A stretch of 64,000 bases of DNA, from the NCBI RefSeq assembly GCF_002798015.1, contig NZ_PGTZ01000009.1:248001-312000 (forward strand), written 5' to 3'. The DNA is from Luteimicrobium subarcticum (GTDB lineage: Bacteria > Actinomycetota > Actinomycetes > Actinomycetales > Cellulomonadaceae). A model generated the notes under the pieces. It had not been told where the DNA came from. It searched no databases and saw only the letters and a list, made by a program, of their open reading frames with translations. Below are positions 1-7,634 of the stretch, piece by piece (the stretch's first letter is position 1; each line of letters starts with the position of its first letter). A program made the translations under genes and the position numbers.

Positions 1-206
1 ACGTACAGCCCGAACTGGACGGGGAAGCCGGCGAGGGTCGCCGTCGCCATCTGCTCCGGGACGGCGATCGCCGTGAGGGTCAGCGCCGCGAACAGGTCCG
101 GTCGCAGCCAGTCACGCCGGTAGCCCTGCAGGGTGCGCAGGAGCGGCCAGCGCCTCGCCGTCGCGCGCCCGGCCGAGCGCCCCGCCGGGTCGGCGTCGTC
201 CTGCAC
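1..206 (-). CDS. SulP-family anion permease, N-terminal fragment (runs off the window)
   Basis: Only the first 68 codons are inside the window. Reading from a GTG at 204-206, preceded by a GAGGGG ribosome-binding site, the peptide shows a polar N-terminus, then GYRRDWLRPDLFAALTLTAI, VPEQMATATLAGFP and QFGLY. This matches the start of SulP (SLC26-type) permeases: a WLRPDL-like segment, then VPxxMAYAxLAGLPPxxGLY in the first transmembrane helix. The family moves sulfate, bicarbonate or dicarboxylates across the inner membrane; the substrate cannot be told from this fragment. The helix-1 signature reads MATATLAGFP rather than the usual MAYAxLAGLP, a modest deviation. It lies next to a minus-strand VOC gene but with a 106-base gap. 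Confidence 0.75.
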   Translation of the reverse strand, partial: MQDDADPAGRSAGRATARRWPLLRTLQGYRRDWLRPDLFAALTLTAIAVPEQMATATLAGFPVQFGLY

Positions 207-312
207 GATCGCTGCCCCTCGTCGGCCGACGGCGCCGGTCGGTCGCCCCTCCCATCGTGCCGGTCCGGCCGCGGGTCGGCGCGGCCGGTCGCGCGGAGGG
301 TCGTGTGGCGGG

Positions 313-678
313 TCAGGCGGGAGTCGGCTGCGTGAGGTTCACGGGGTTGCCGTCCGGGTCGAGGACGTGGGCGACCCGCTGACCCCACGGCATGTCCTGG
401 CCGCCGCGGCTCACGGTGCCGCCCAGCGCCTCGACGCGGGCGACGGTCCCGTCGACGTCGTCGACCTCGATGCTGAGGACGACCCGCGGTGCCGTGCCGA
501 CGTCCAGGTCGGGTCGGTGGACCAGCCCGAGGTCGGTGTCGCCGAGTCGCAGGCCGAGGTAGAAGGCGCGGCCGCGCGCCGGTCGCCGGAACGTCGGCAC
601 GGCGCCGACGAGCTGCGTGTAGAAGTCGAGCAGGACGGCGGGGTCGGGGCTCAGGACGACGGGCTGGACGGTGGACAT
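313..678 (-). CDS. VOC (glyoxalase/bleomycin-resistance) family protein
   Basis: A 121-residue single-domain protein that starts MSTVQPVVLSPDPAVLLDFYTQ and ends with VAHVLDPDGNPVNLTQ, the usual start and end of a vicinal-oxygen-chelate fold (beta-alpha-beta-beta-beta twice). The ATG at 676-678 is chosen because GAGGAG sits 6 bases upstream; a longer frame upstream of it has no supporting site. Members bind small molecules or act as lyases, isomerases or resistance proteins, and this one cannot be assigned a substrate. It is divergent from the RidA-like gene across a 142-base spacer holding a tandem repeat. Confidence 0.8.
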   Translation of the reverse strand: MSTVQPVVLSPDPAVLLDFYTQLVGAVPTFRRPARGRAFYLGLRLGDTDLGLVHRPDLDVGTAPRVVLSIEVDDVDGTVARVEALGGTVSRGGQDMPWGQRVAHVLDPDGNPVNLTQPTPA

Positions 679-720
679 GCGCGCTCCTCGTGGTCGGTGG
701 TGCTGCACGGCAGACCGGGC

Positions 721-762
721 GGCGACGCGCGTCTCATCGGCGGCGACGCGCGTCTCATCGGC
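721..762 (+). repeat. two perfect 21-bp tandem repeats in a divergent intergenic region
   Basis: The 21-base unit at 721-741 (core GCGCGTCTCATCGGC) is repeated exactly at 742-762, followed by a seven-base start of a third copy (GGCGACC). It lies between the divergent VOC gene (start at 678) and RidA-like gene (start at 821), about two helical turns per repeat, where an operator or promoter would be expected. Whether it binds a regulator is unknown. Confidence 0.7.
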
Positions 763-820
763 GGCGACCCGACACGGTAATCGCCTCGCGCACCAGGGCG
801 CGCCCGGTGAGGATGTCGCC

Positions 821-1228
821 ATGCCGAGCTCGATCCAGCTGATCCGTGCCTCCACGCTCTCCGACGTCGCCCAGTACGCGTACGCGGCCACCGCCCCGAA
901 GGAGGCTCGGCTCATCTTCCTGGCGGGTGCCTGCCCGCTCCTGGACGACGGGTCGACGGCCGCCGTGGGCGACTACGTGGGACAGGCGCTGCGATGCGTC
1001 GAGACGATGCGAGGCGCGCTCGCGGCGGCCGGGGTCACGATCGGCGACGTGATCAGCACGCGGGTGCTCGTCGCCTCGTCCGAGCGGTCGGACCTCGCCA
1101 CCGTCTGGGACGTCGTGCGCGACGCCTTCGGCGAGCACGACGTCCCGAGCACCCTGTTCGGCGTCACCGTGCTCGGGTACCCGGACCAGCTCGTCGAGAT
1201 CGAGGCCGTCGCGGCCGTCGTCGACTGA
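821..1228 (+). CDS. RidA/YjgF/UK114-family protein
   Basis: 135 residues with the family layout: an N-terminal strand region ending in LIFLAGACPLLDDG, then a central VGDYVGQALRCVETMRGALAAAGVTIGDVISTRVLV helix-strand, and a C-terminal LVEIEAVAAVVD. RidA proteins are trimeric cytosolic enzymes; archetypal members hydrolyse reactive 2-aminoacrylate-type enamines. The conserved PARS segment, whose arginine holds the substrate carboxylate in archetypal RidA, appears here as VPSTLFGV, so the key arginine seems absent and this is more likely a Rid subfamily with another role. Start at 821 is supported by GGTGAGGA. It converges with the DHFR-fold gene, leaving 7 bases between stops. Confidence 0.8.
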   Translation: MPSSIQLIRASTLSDVAQYAYAATAPKEARLIFLAGACPLLDDGSTAAVGDYVGQALRCVETMRGALAAAGVTIGDVISTRVLVASSERSDLATVWDVVRDAFGEHDVPSTLFGVTVLGYPDQLVEIEAVAAVVD

Positions 1229-1235
1229 CAGAGGG

Positions 1236-1895
1236 TCATGAGCTCGCGTCCGGCCGCGCGATGACGACGTGGGTCACGCCGCTCTCGGCGACCTCGGTGG
1301 TCACGGTGTGGCTGGTCAGGAGACCGCGGACGTCGTCCCACAGCGGGTCGCCGGAGCCGAGCACGACGGGCGCGACCAGCAGGTGCAGCTCGTCGACCAG
1401 TCCGGCGCGCAGGAAGGCGCGGGCGGTGCGGCCGCCGCCGCCGACACGGACGTCGCGCCCGGCGGCCGCTGCGGTGGCCTCGGCCAGCACGTCGTCGATC
1501 GCGCCGCTGCGGAAGTGGAACGTCGTCCCGCCCTCCATCGGGATCGGCGCGCGCGGCGCCGTGTGCGTGAGCACGTAGACGGGGGTGCCGAACGGCGGAC
1601 GATCGCCCCACCAGCCCTTCCAGTCGGGGTCGTCGGGAAAGGTGTGCAGGCCGAACATCGACGCGCCCATGATCTCGGCCCCCACGCCCTCGAAGAAGGC
1701 TGCGGCGTACCGGTCGTCGACGCCGGTGGTGCCGGTGCCGGAGGTGTCGCCGAAGACTCGCTCGTGGAACGTGCGCGTGGCCGTGTACGCGGCGGTGAGG
1801 CGCCCCCACCCGTCGCCCATCGGGTCCTTCTCGGTGGGGTTCGCGGGGGTGAGGCCGTCCAGCGAGACGAACAGGTCCATGCGCACGCGGGTCAT
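1236..1895 (-). CDS. dihydrofolate-reductase-fold (RibD C-terminal domain) protein
   Basis: 219 residues beginning MTRVRMDLFVSLDGL, the typical start of RibD_C/DHFR-like proteins, with GASMFGLHTF (helix-turn NADPH-side segment), VGGGGRTARAFLRAGLVDELHLLVAPVVLGSGDPLW near the C-terminus, the classic end of the fold. The family includes riboflavin-pathway reductases and many stand-alone NAD(P)H-dependent reductases of unknown substrate. Start at 1893-1895 follows AAGGAG by about 8 bases; a longer reading from 1949 lacks such a site. A second member of the same family lies at 5353-5925. Confidence 0.85.
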   Translation of the reverse strand: MTRVRMDLFVSLDGLTPANPTEKDPMGDGWGRLTAAYTATRTFHERVFGDTSGTGTTGVDDRYAAAFFEGVGAEIMGASMFGLHTFPDDPDWKGWWGDRPPFGTPVYVLTHTAPRAPIPMEGGTTFHFRSGAIDDVLAEATAAAAGRDVRVGGGGRTARAFLRAGLVDELHLLVAPVVLGSGDPLWDDVRGLLTSHTVTTEVAESGVTHVVIARPDASS

Positions 1896-2035
1896 GACGG
1901 GGCTCCTTCGGCGGGTGTCGAGCAGGACGTTAGTCCGCGGAGCCGACAACCGCCCGGCGCGCCGAACCCGGCGCTCCGGCGTAGCGTCCCGACCACCGGC
2001 GACGTCCGTCCGGCAGGAACGACGAGAGGCCTCAC

Positions 2036-2764
2036 GTGACCCGACCGACGATCGTCCTCGTGCACGGCGCCTGGGCAGACGGATCGAGCTGGAACCCCGT
2101 CTCCACGGAGCTGCAGAACCAGGGCTTCACCGTGCTCACCCCGCCGAACCTGCTGCGCGGCGTCGCCACGGACGCCGCCTACGTCTCGTCCTTCGTCCAG
2201 CAGCGCACCAGCGGCCCGGTCGTCCTCGTCGGGCACTCCTACGGCGGGTTCGTGATCTCGAACGTGCCCACGAGCAGCGGCGACATCCGGGCGCTCGTGT
2301 ACGTCGACGCGTTCGTCCCCGACGAGGGCGAGTTCGTCTTCCAGCTCCTCGGTGGGTCCGGGTCCGCCCTCGACGTGCCCGACCCCACCACGGTCCTCGA
2401 CCTGGTCGGCTACCCCGGGTCGCCCGAAGGCGACGTGGAGGCGTTCCTCAAGCCGTCCACGGTGCACGAGTCCTTCGCCCAGGACCTCCCCGAGGCGGAC
2501 CGCTGGCTGATCGCCGCGAGCCAGCGACCGATCACCCTCTCGGCGAACACCGCGCCGTCGGGTGCCCCGGCGTGGAAGGACGTCCCGAGCTGGGCGGTCG
2601 TCGGGACGGAGGACCGGGTCATCCCGCCGGCGACGCAGCGGCACATGGCTGAGCGTGCAGGCGCGACGATCACGGAGGTCGCCGGCTCGCACGTCTCGAT
2701 GGTGTCGCACCCGGACGTCACGCTCGACGCGATCCTCGCCGCCGCGGGGTCGTCCGCCGACTGA
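2036..2764 (+). CDS. alpha/beta hydrolase, salicylate-esterase-like
   Basis: 242 residues from a GTG start preceded by GAGAGG. VLVHGAWADGSSW (residues 8-19) supplies the oxyanion loop, GHSYGG (66-71) the nucleophile elbow with Ser68, and later GTEDRVIPP and AGSHVSMVSHPD the acid and histidine, so the triad appears complete. The short helical lid and these motifs are typical of the plant-MES-like/AB hydrolase 6 group common in actinobacteria. Substrate unknown. A paralogue at 18577-19293 has the same architecture but has lost the serine. It converges with the ABC-F gene, 15 bases away. Confidence 0.85.
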   Translation: MTRPTIVLVHGAWADGSSWNPVSTELQNQGFTVLTPPNLLRGVATDAAYVSSFVQQRTSGPVVLVGHSYGGFVISNVPTSSGDIRALVYVDAFVPDEGEFVFQLLGGSGSALDVPDPTTVLDLVGYPGSPEGDVEAFLKPSTVHESFAQDLPEADRWLIAASQRPITLSANTAPSGAPAWKDVPSWAVVGTEDRVIPPATQRHMAERAGATITEVAGSHVSMVSHPDVTLDAILAAAGSSAD

Positions 2765-2779
2765 TCCCCGGCCCGGGCG

Positions 2780-4399
2780 TCAGCGCGCGCGCTCGACCCG
2801 TCGCTCGTCCCAGACCGGCTCGCTGGTCTCCCGCACGACGCCGTCCGACCCGAACACGAGGAACCGGTCGAAGCTCTTCGCGAACCAGCGGTCGTGCGTC
2901 ACGGCGAGGACGGTCCCGTCGAACGCCTCGAGCCCCTGCTGCAGCGCCTCGGCGGACTCCAGGTCGAGGTTGTCGGTCGGCTCGTCGAGCAGCAGCGCGG
3001 TGCACCCGCTGAGCTGGAGGAGCAGGATCTGGAACCGCGCCTGCTGGCCCCCGGACAACTTGTCGAACGGCCGGTCCGCGGCAGAGATCAGCTCGTAGCT
3101 CGAGAGGACCGGCATCGCGCGCCGCTTCTCGTGCGCGTGGTCCTCCCAGAGGATCTCGAGCAGGGTGCGTCCGACGAGCTCCGGGTGCGCGTGCGTCTGC
3201 GCGAACGACCCCGCGACGACGCGTGCGCCGAGCTTCCACGTCCCGGTGTGGGCGACGTCGGCGCCGCCCAGCAGCCGCAGGAAGTGCGACTTGCCCGACC
3301 CGTTCGAGCCGAGCACGGCGACCCGCTCGCCGTAGAACACCTCGAGGTCGAACGGCTTCATGAGGCCGGTCAGCTCGAGCGACTCGCAGGTGACGGCCCG
3401 GACGCCCGTGCGCCCGCCCCGGAGGCGCATGGTGATGTCCTGGTCGCGCGGCGGCTCGGGCGGGGGACCGGCCTCCTCGAACTTGGCGAGGCGGGTCTGG
3501 GCGGCACGGTAGCGGGACGCCATCTCGTGGCTGCTCGCCGCCGCGTCGCGGAGGGTGCGCACGAGCTTGACGAGCTGCGCGTGCTTCTCGTCCCAGCGTC
3601 GACGCAGCTCGTCGAACCGTGCGAAGCGCTCCTTGCGCGCCTCGTGGAAGGTCGCGAACGAGCCACCGTGGACCCACGCCTCGGTGCCCGAGGGGCTCGG
3701 TTCGAGAGCGACGATCCGGTCGGCGGCCTGGACGAGGAGCTCCCGGTCGTGGCTGATGAACAGGACGGTCTTGCGGGTGGTGCGGATCGCGTCCTCGAGC
3801 CAGCGCTTGCCCGGCACGTCGAGGTAGTTGTCGGGCTCGTCGAGCAGGAGCACCTCTTCGGGGCCGCGGAGCAGCGCCTCCAGCACGAGCCGCTTCTGCT
3901 CGCCGCCCGACAGCGTGCGCACCTCGCGCCACTGCGCCTGGTCGTACGGGACGCCGAGCGCGGCCATCGTGCACTCGTCCCACATGGTCTCGGCCTCGTA
4001 GCCCCGGGCGTCCGCCCAGTCGGACAGCGCCTGCGCGTACGCCATCTGGGCGGGCTCGTCGTCGACGGTGAGCATCGCGTGCTCGGCGGCGTCGACCGCG
4101 CGGGCCGCGTCGCGGATCCGGTCGGGGGAGACGGAGACCAGCAGGTCGCGGACCGTCGTCTCGTCACGGACCGACCCGACGAACTGCGGCATGACCCCCA
4201 GGCCGCCGCTCCGGGAGATGGTGCCCGCGTCGGGCGTGAGCTCTCCCGACAGCATGCGCAGCAGCGTCGTCTTGCCGGCCCCGTTCGGGCCGACGAGCGC
4301 GGTGGCGGTGCCCTCGCCCACACGGAAGGAGACGTCGTCGAGCAGGACGCGTCCGTCCGGCAGCACGTAGTCCACGTGCGCGACCTCGAGGTGTCCCAC
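2780..4399 (-). CDS. ABC-F family ATPase (ribosome-associated)
   Basis: 539 residues with two ABC domains and no membrane segment. Domain 1 has Walker A GPNGAGKTT (37-45), signature LSGGEQKR (about 163-170), and Walker B LLLDEPD; domain 2 has GSNGSGKS near 364-371 and LSGGQQARF. The about 80-residue charged helical linker between them, rich in ERFARFDELRRRWDEKHAQ-type sequence, is the P-site tRNA interaction motif of ABC-F proteins, which act on ribosomes as translation factors or antibiotic-protection proteins. Which of these applies here is not decided by sequence. GTG start at 4397-4399 follows AAAGGGA. It is divergent from the methyltransferase gene with the parS palindrome in between. 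Confidence 0.9.
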   Translation of the reverse strand: MGHLEVAHVDYVLPDGRVLLDDVSFRVGEGTATALVGPNGAGKTTLLRMLSGELTPDAGTISRSGGLGVMPQFVGSVRDETTVRDLLVSVSPDRIRDAARAVDAAEHAMLTVDDEPAQMAYAQALSDWADARGYEAETMWDECTMAALGVPYDQAQWREVRTLSGGEQKRLVLEALLRGPEEVLLLDEPDNYLDVPGKRWLEDAIRTTRKTVLFISHDRELLVQAADRIVALEPSPSGTEAWVHGGSFATFHEARKERFARFDELRRRWDEKHAQLVKLVRTLRDAAASSHEMASRYRAAQTRLAKFEEAGPPPEPPRDQDITMRLRGGRTGVRAVTCESLELTGLMKPFDLEVFYGERVAVLGSNGSGKSHFLRLLGGADVAHTGTWKLGARVVAGSFAQTHAHPELVGRTLLEILWEDHAHEKRRAMPVLSSYELISAADRPFDKLSGGQQARFQILLLQLSGCTALLLDEPTDNLDLESAEALQQGLEAFDGTVLAVTHDRWFAKSFDRFLVFGSDGVVRETSEPVWDERRVERAR

Positions 4400-4433
4400 G
4401 GTGATTCCCTTTCGACGACGGCGAGGGATCAGG

Positions 4434-4447
4434 GTTTCACGTGAAAC
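4434..4447. other. parS centromere site (ParB-loading palindrome)
   Basis: GTTTCACGTGAAAC is a perfect 14-bp palindrome and equals the core of the bacterial parS consensus (TGTTTCACGTGAAACA in Bacillus and mycobacteria; the same 14-mer is used in Streptomyces); only the two outermost bases differ (G and G). It lies in the intergenic space between the divergent ABC-F and methyltransferase genes. ParB loads at such sites to segregate the origin region, so this stretch is probably in the origin-proximal part of the chromosome. Confidence 0.85.
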
Positions 4448-4509
4448 GCCGTCGAGGCGCCAGCATGGGCCGCCGCGCGGCCGGAGCCCGGCGGTGCCAC
4501 CGTGGAGGG

Positions 4510-5328
4510 ATGGCGCACCCCGACGGTCCGGCGGGTGTCTTCGACCGGGTCGCAGACACGTACGACGCCGTGGGCGTGCCCTGGTTCGGGCCGATCGCGG
4601 CCGGCCTGGTGGACGAGCTGGCCGTCCGCCCGGGGGAGCGCGTGCTCGACATCGGGTGCGGTCGCGGAGCCGCGCTGCGACCGCTCGCCCTCGCCACGGG
4701 CGCCGCCGGACGAGCGGTGGGCATCGACCTCGCGCCGCGCATGGTCGAGCTCGCCGCCCGCGACCTCGCGGACCTCCCGCAGGTCGACGTCCGCGTCGGC
4801 GACGCCCGCGCGCCCGACGTCCCGTACGCGTCGTTCGACGTCGTCTGCGCGTCGCTCGTCCTCTTCTTCATGCCCGACCCGGCGGACGCGCTCGCCCGGT
4901 GGGCCGCGCTGCTCGCCCCCGGTGGGCGGCTGGGCGTCTCGACCTTCGGCCCGCAGGACGAACGCTGGCGGCGCGTCGACGACCTGTTCCTGCCCTACCT
5001 GCCCCCGGCGATGCTCGATGCCCGGACGAGCGGGCGAGGCGGTCCGTTCGCGTCGGACGAGGGGGTCGAGCACCTCTTCGCCGGTGCCGGCCTCGACGAC
5101 GTCCGCACGGTCGGGCGGACCGTCGAGGCGGTGTTCCGGGACGCCGACCACCTCGTCGAGTTCTCGTGGTCGCACGGGCAGCGCGCCATGTGGGAGGCGG
5201 TCCCACCGGGCGAGCGCGACGACCTGCGCGCACGGATCGTCGACCTTGCGGCGTCGATCACGACCGCGTCGGGACGCCTCGCCCTGGGGCAGCAGGTCCG
5301 GTACACGCTGGGCGCCAGCCCTCGCTGA
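4510..5328 (+). CDS. class I SAM-dependent methyltransferase
   Basis: 272 residues. Motif I VLDIGCGRGAAL lies at 45-56, GIDLAPRMVELAARDL gives the acidic loop after strand 2, VRVGDARAPDVPYASFDVVCASLVLFFMPDP gives motifs II/III, and LLAPGGRLGVSTFGP the post-IV strand, the layout of UbiE/COQ5-like small-molecule methyltransferases. Substrate unknown. I chose the ATG at 4510 because homology starts at once (FDRVADTYD); its GGAGGG is unusually close to the start. A GTG at 4441 in the same frame lies inside the parS palindrome and adds only an Arg-rich tail, so it is less likely. Confidence 0.85.
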   Translation: MAHPDGPAGVFDRVADTYDAVGVPWFGPIAAGLVDELAVRPGERVLDIGCGRGAALRPLALATGAAGRAVGIDLAPRMVELAARDLADLPQVDVRVGDARAPDVPYASFDVVCASLVLFFMPDPADALARWAALLAPGGRLGVSTFGPQDERWRRVDDLFLPYLPPAMLDARTSGRGGPFASDEGVEHLFAGAGLDDVRTVGRTVEAVFRDADHLVEFSWSHGQRAMWEAVPPGERDDLRARIVDLAASITTASGRLALGQQVRYTLGASPR

Positions 5329-5352
5329 CCGCCCGGACCGGGCCGGTCGACG

Positions 5353-5925
5353 TCACCGGCGGACGTCGAACACCTGCTTCTGGATCCCGTTCGCGTACAC
5401 CTCGTGCTCGACGAGAGTCAGCCGCTGGGCGTCGCGGTCGGTGTCGCTGAACAGCCGCGTGCCCGCGCCGAGCAGCAGCGGGAAGACCAGCAGGTGGTAC
5501 CGGTCGATCAGCCCGGCGTCCGAGAGCCCGTGGTTCAGGGTGGCGCTGCCGTGCACGATCACCGGGCCGCCGTCCGACTCCTTGAGCGTGGCGACGTCGT
5601 CGAGGGACCGCAGGATCGTCGTCTCGCCCCACTCGGCGACGAGGTCGTCGTCCGTCAGGGTGGTCGAGACGACGTACTTCGGCATGGCCTTGTACCCCGC
5701 GAACTCTGGCATGGCGGGCCACACCGGGCTGAACGCCTCGTAGCTCCGGCGGCCCAGGAGCAGCGCGGCGGACTCCGCCTGCTCGCGACCCTTGAGCTCG
5801 TACGCGTCCGGGAGGAAGTCGACCCCCGTGACGGTCCAGCCGGCGTTGCGGTATCCGGGCTCGCCCCCGGGCGCCTCCATGACGCCGTCGAGCGAGACGA
5901 ACGCGGTGCTGATCACGGTGCGCAC
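5353..5925 (-). CDS. dihydrofolate-reductase-fold (RibD C-terminal domain) protein
   Basis: 190 residues from a GTG with AGGAGGT 5 bases upstream. Starts RTVISTAFVSLDGVMEAPGG, has LLLGRRSYEAFSPVW (cofactor-side helix), VVSTTLTDDD, GGPVIVHGSATLNHGLSDAGLIDRYHLLVFPLLLGAGTRLF, all hallmarks of the YwjB/YyaP-like DHFR-fold reductases. Probably an NADPH-dependent cytosolic reductase of unknown substrate. It is the second such gene within 5 kb but is only distantly similar to the first. It converges with the methyltransferase gene. Confidence 0.87.
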   Translation of the reverse strand: MRTVISTAFVSLDGVMEAPGGEPGYRNAGWTVTGVDFLPDAYELKGREQAESAALLLGRRSYEAFSPVWPAMPEFAGYKAMPKYVVSTTLTDDDLVAEWGETTILRSLDDVATLKESDGGPVIVHGSATLNHGLSDAGLIDRYHLLVFPLLLGAGTRLFSDTDRDAQRLTLVEHEVYANGIQKQVFDVRR

Positions 5926-6052
5926 GCGGACCTCCTGACGTCGTGACGTCCGGACGGGACGCTCGTTCACATCGTGCCGGTGCACGTGCTCCCGCGCATC
6001 TCTCGTCCGGCGCCGGAGAGCGCCGCACCCTCGTACCTGCCACGATCGGCGG

Positions 6053-6904
6053 ATGCGCACGTCCCCGCCGCCGCCCCCGACGCCGCCGCAACCGTCGGGC
6101 TGGACCGAGGACCACCTCGTCCTCGGCGGGCGCCGCGTCTTCTACCGCCGCAGCCCGGACGTCGCCGGCGCCACCCCGGTCGTCCACGTGCACGGGTTCG
6201 GCATCTCGGGCCGGTACCTCATGCCGACGGCGCGCCTGCTCGCGGAGCGCACCAGCAACGTCGTCCCCGACCTGCCGGGCTACGGCCGCAGCGACGACCC
6301 CGAGCACACGCTCGGCATCCCGGCGCTCGCGGACGCCCTGCTGCGCTTCCTCGACGGGCTGGGTCTCGAGCGGGTCGTCCTGCTCGGCAACTCGATGGGC
6401 TGCCCGATCAGCCTCGAGGTGGCGCACCGGGCGTCGGACCGGGTCGAGGGCGTCGTCCTCGTGTCGCCGGCGGGTGGGGCGAACAACCAGCCGCTGGCGA
6501 AGGCGCTGCAGCAGATGGTCGTCGACGCCGTGCGCGAGAGACCGGCGCTGGCGCGCGTGGCCGTGCCGGACTACGTGCGCTTCGGGCTGTTCAACAGCCT
6601 CAACCTGCTCAGCGAGCTGACACGGTTCCCGTCGCTCGAACGCCTCGTGACGGTTCCCGTGCCGGCGCTCGCGGTCGTCGGGTCGCGGGACCCGCTCATG
6701 CCGCGCCCGCCGCGCGTCCGCGAGATCAGCCGGCTCGCGCCGTCGCACGCCACGGTCGTCCTCATCGAGGGGGCGGCGCACGCCGTGAACTTCAGCCACC
6801 CGGGCGAGCTCGCTCACGTCGTCGGGTCGTGGCTCGACGGCGTCCCGATCACCGACGACCCCGACCAGCCCGGCCTCACCCGCGTGCTGCAGCTGCCGAG
6901 CTGA
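6053..6904 (+). CDS. alpha/beta hydrolase
   Basis: 283 residues. After a proline-rich start come VVHVHGFGISGRYL (oxyanion loop), VPDLPGYGRSDDP, GNSMGCPI with Ser114, VVGSRDPLMP (acid) and GAAHAVNFSHP (His), so the catalytic triad is complete. The order and the GNSMG elbow are those of the MhpC/epoxide-hydrolase-like branch. Substrate cannot be assigned. The gene stands alone, transcribed away from the DHFR-fold gene, with 127 bases upstream and a 63-base gap to the convergent esterase gene. Confidence 0.85.
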   Translation: MRTSPPPPPTPPQPSGWTEDHLVLGGRRVFYRRSPDVAGATPVVHVHGFGISGRYLMPTARLLAERTSNVVPDLPGYGRSDDPEHTLGIPALADALLRFLDGLGLERVVLLGNSMGCPISLEVAHRASDRVEGVVLVSPAGGANNQPLAKALQQMVVDAVRERPALARVAVPDYVRFGLFNSLNLLSELTRFPSLERLVTVPVPALAVVGSRDPLMPRPPRVREISRLAPSHATVVLIEGAAHAVNFSHPGELAHVVGSWLDGVPITDDPDQPGLTRVLQLPS

Positions 6905-6967
6905 CGCCTGGCCTGAGCGTCCCCTCCACGCCGCCCGGGCCGTCCGTCGCCGTCCGCCCGTGCCCGG

Positions 6968-7633
6968 TCAGCCGGCGAGCCGGGCCAGCAGGAGCGTGCG
7001 CAGGCGCGGGTCGGTCAGGGGCCGGAAGTGCCCGGGCGTCGCGAGCACGACGTCCTCGGCGCCCTCCAGGAAGCTGCCCGACGGGATCAGCGGGTCCCAG
7101 GACGGGTGCGCGGACGTGATGCGTCCGTTGACGTCGACCTCGGCGGCGAGCGCGAGGATCGTCGCGTCGGCCGGGTGGAACGCGCGCACCGACCGCAACG
7201 GAACCCACCGCGCGATCGCCGAGCCGGAGAACGGCGAGCTCACGGCGACCATCGACGCGATCCGTCCGTCGGGGTCGTGCTGCAGCATGGCGAGCTTGCC
7301 GATGAGCCCGCCCTTGCTGTGCGCGACGAGGACGACGTCGCGCAGGTCGCGCTCCACGAGCGAGTCGCCGAGGGTGCGCGCGGCCCGCTCGATCGGCCGG
7401 TGGTTGTAGCCGAGCTCCGGCAGGGTGTGCACCGACACGCCGTGCGCGTGCAGCAGCTCGGCGAGCGGCCGCAGGAACTGCCACGGCTCCCACACGCCCG
7501 GCACCAGGACGACGGTCCGTCCCGTCGGACGCGCCGGGTGCTCGTAGGCGTGCGAGCCGCCCGGCCACGACATCTGGCGGCGCAGCCCGAACGCGTAGTC
7601 CGGGATGCGCCACCACAGGTGCTGGGCGGACAC
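6968..7633 (-). CDS. alpha/beta hydrolase, lipase/esterase-like
   Basis: 221 residues from a GTG at 7631-7633 with GGGAGGGG upstream. VVLVPGVWEPWQFLRPLAELLHAHG and VLVAHSKGGLIGKLAML (Ser106) are typical of the small EstA/triacylglycerol-lipase-like hydrolases; the elbow is AHSKG rather than GHSxG, as in many of them. No signal peptide is evident, so the enzyme is probably cytosolic. The start follows the stop of the upstream MBL-fold gene by one base, so the two, with the DUF2231 gene before them, form an operon. A start further upstream would overlap the MBL gene without a site of its own. Confidence 0.8.
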   Translation of the reverse strand: MSAQHLWWRIPDYAFGLRRQMSWPGGSHAYEHPARPTGRTVVLVPGVWEPWQFLRPLAELLHAHGVSVHTLPELGYNHRPIERAARTLGDSLVERDLRDVVLVAHSKGGLIGKLAMLQHDPDGRIASMVAVSSPFSGSAIARWVPLRSVRAFHPADATILALAAEVDVNGRITSAHPSWDPLIPSGSFLEGAEDVVLATPGHFRPLTDPRLRTLLLARLAG

Positions 7634-7634
7634 G

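Noticed and set aside
4441-4509. Extended methyltransferase start at GTG 4441
   Set aside because: Lies inside the parS palindrome; adds only a basic tail, and family homology starts at the ATG 4510.
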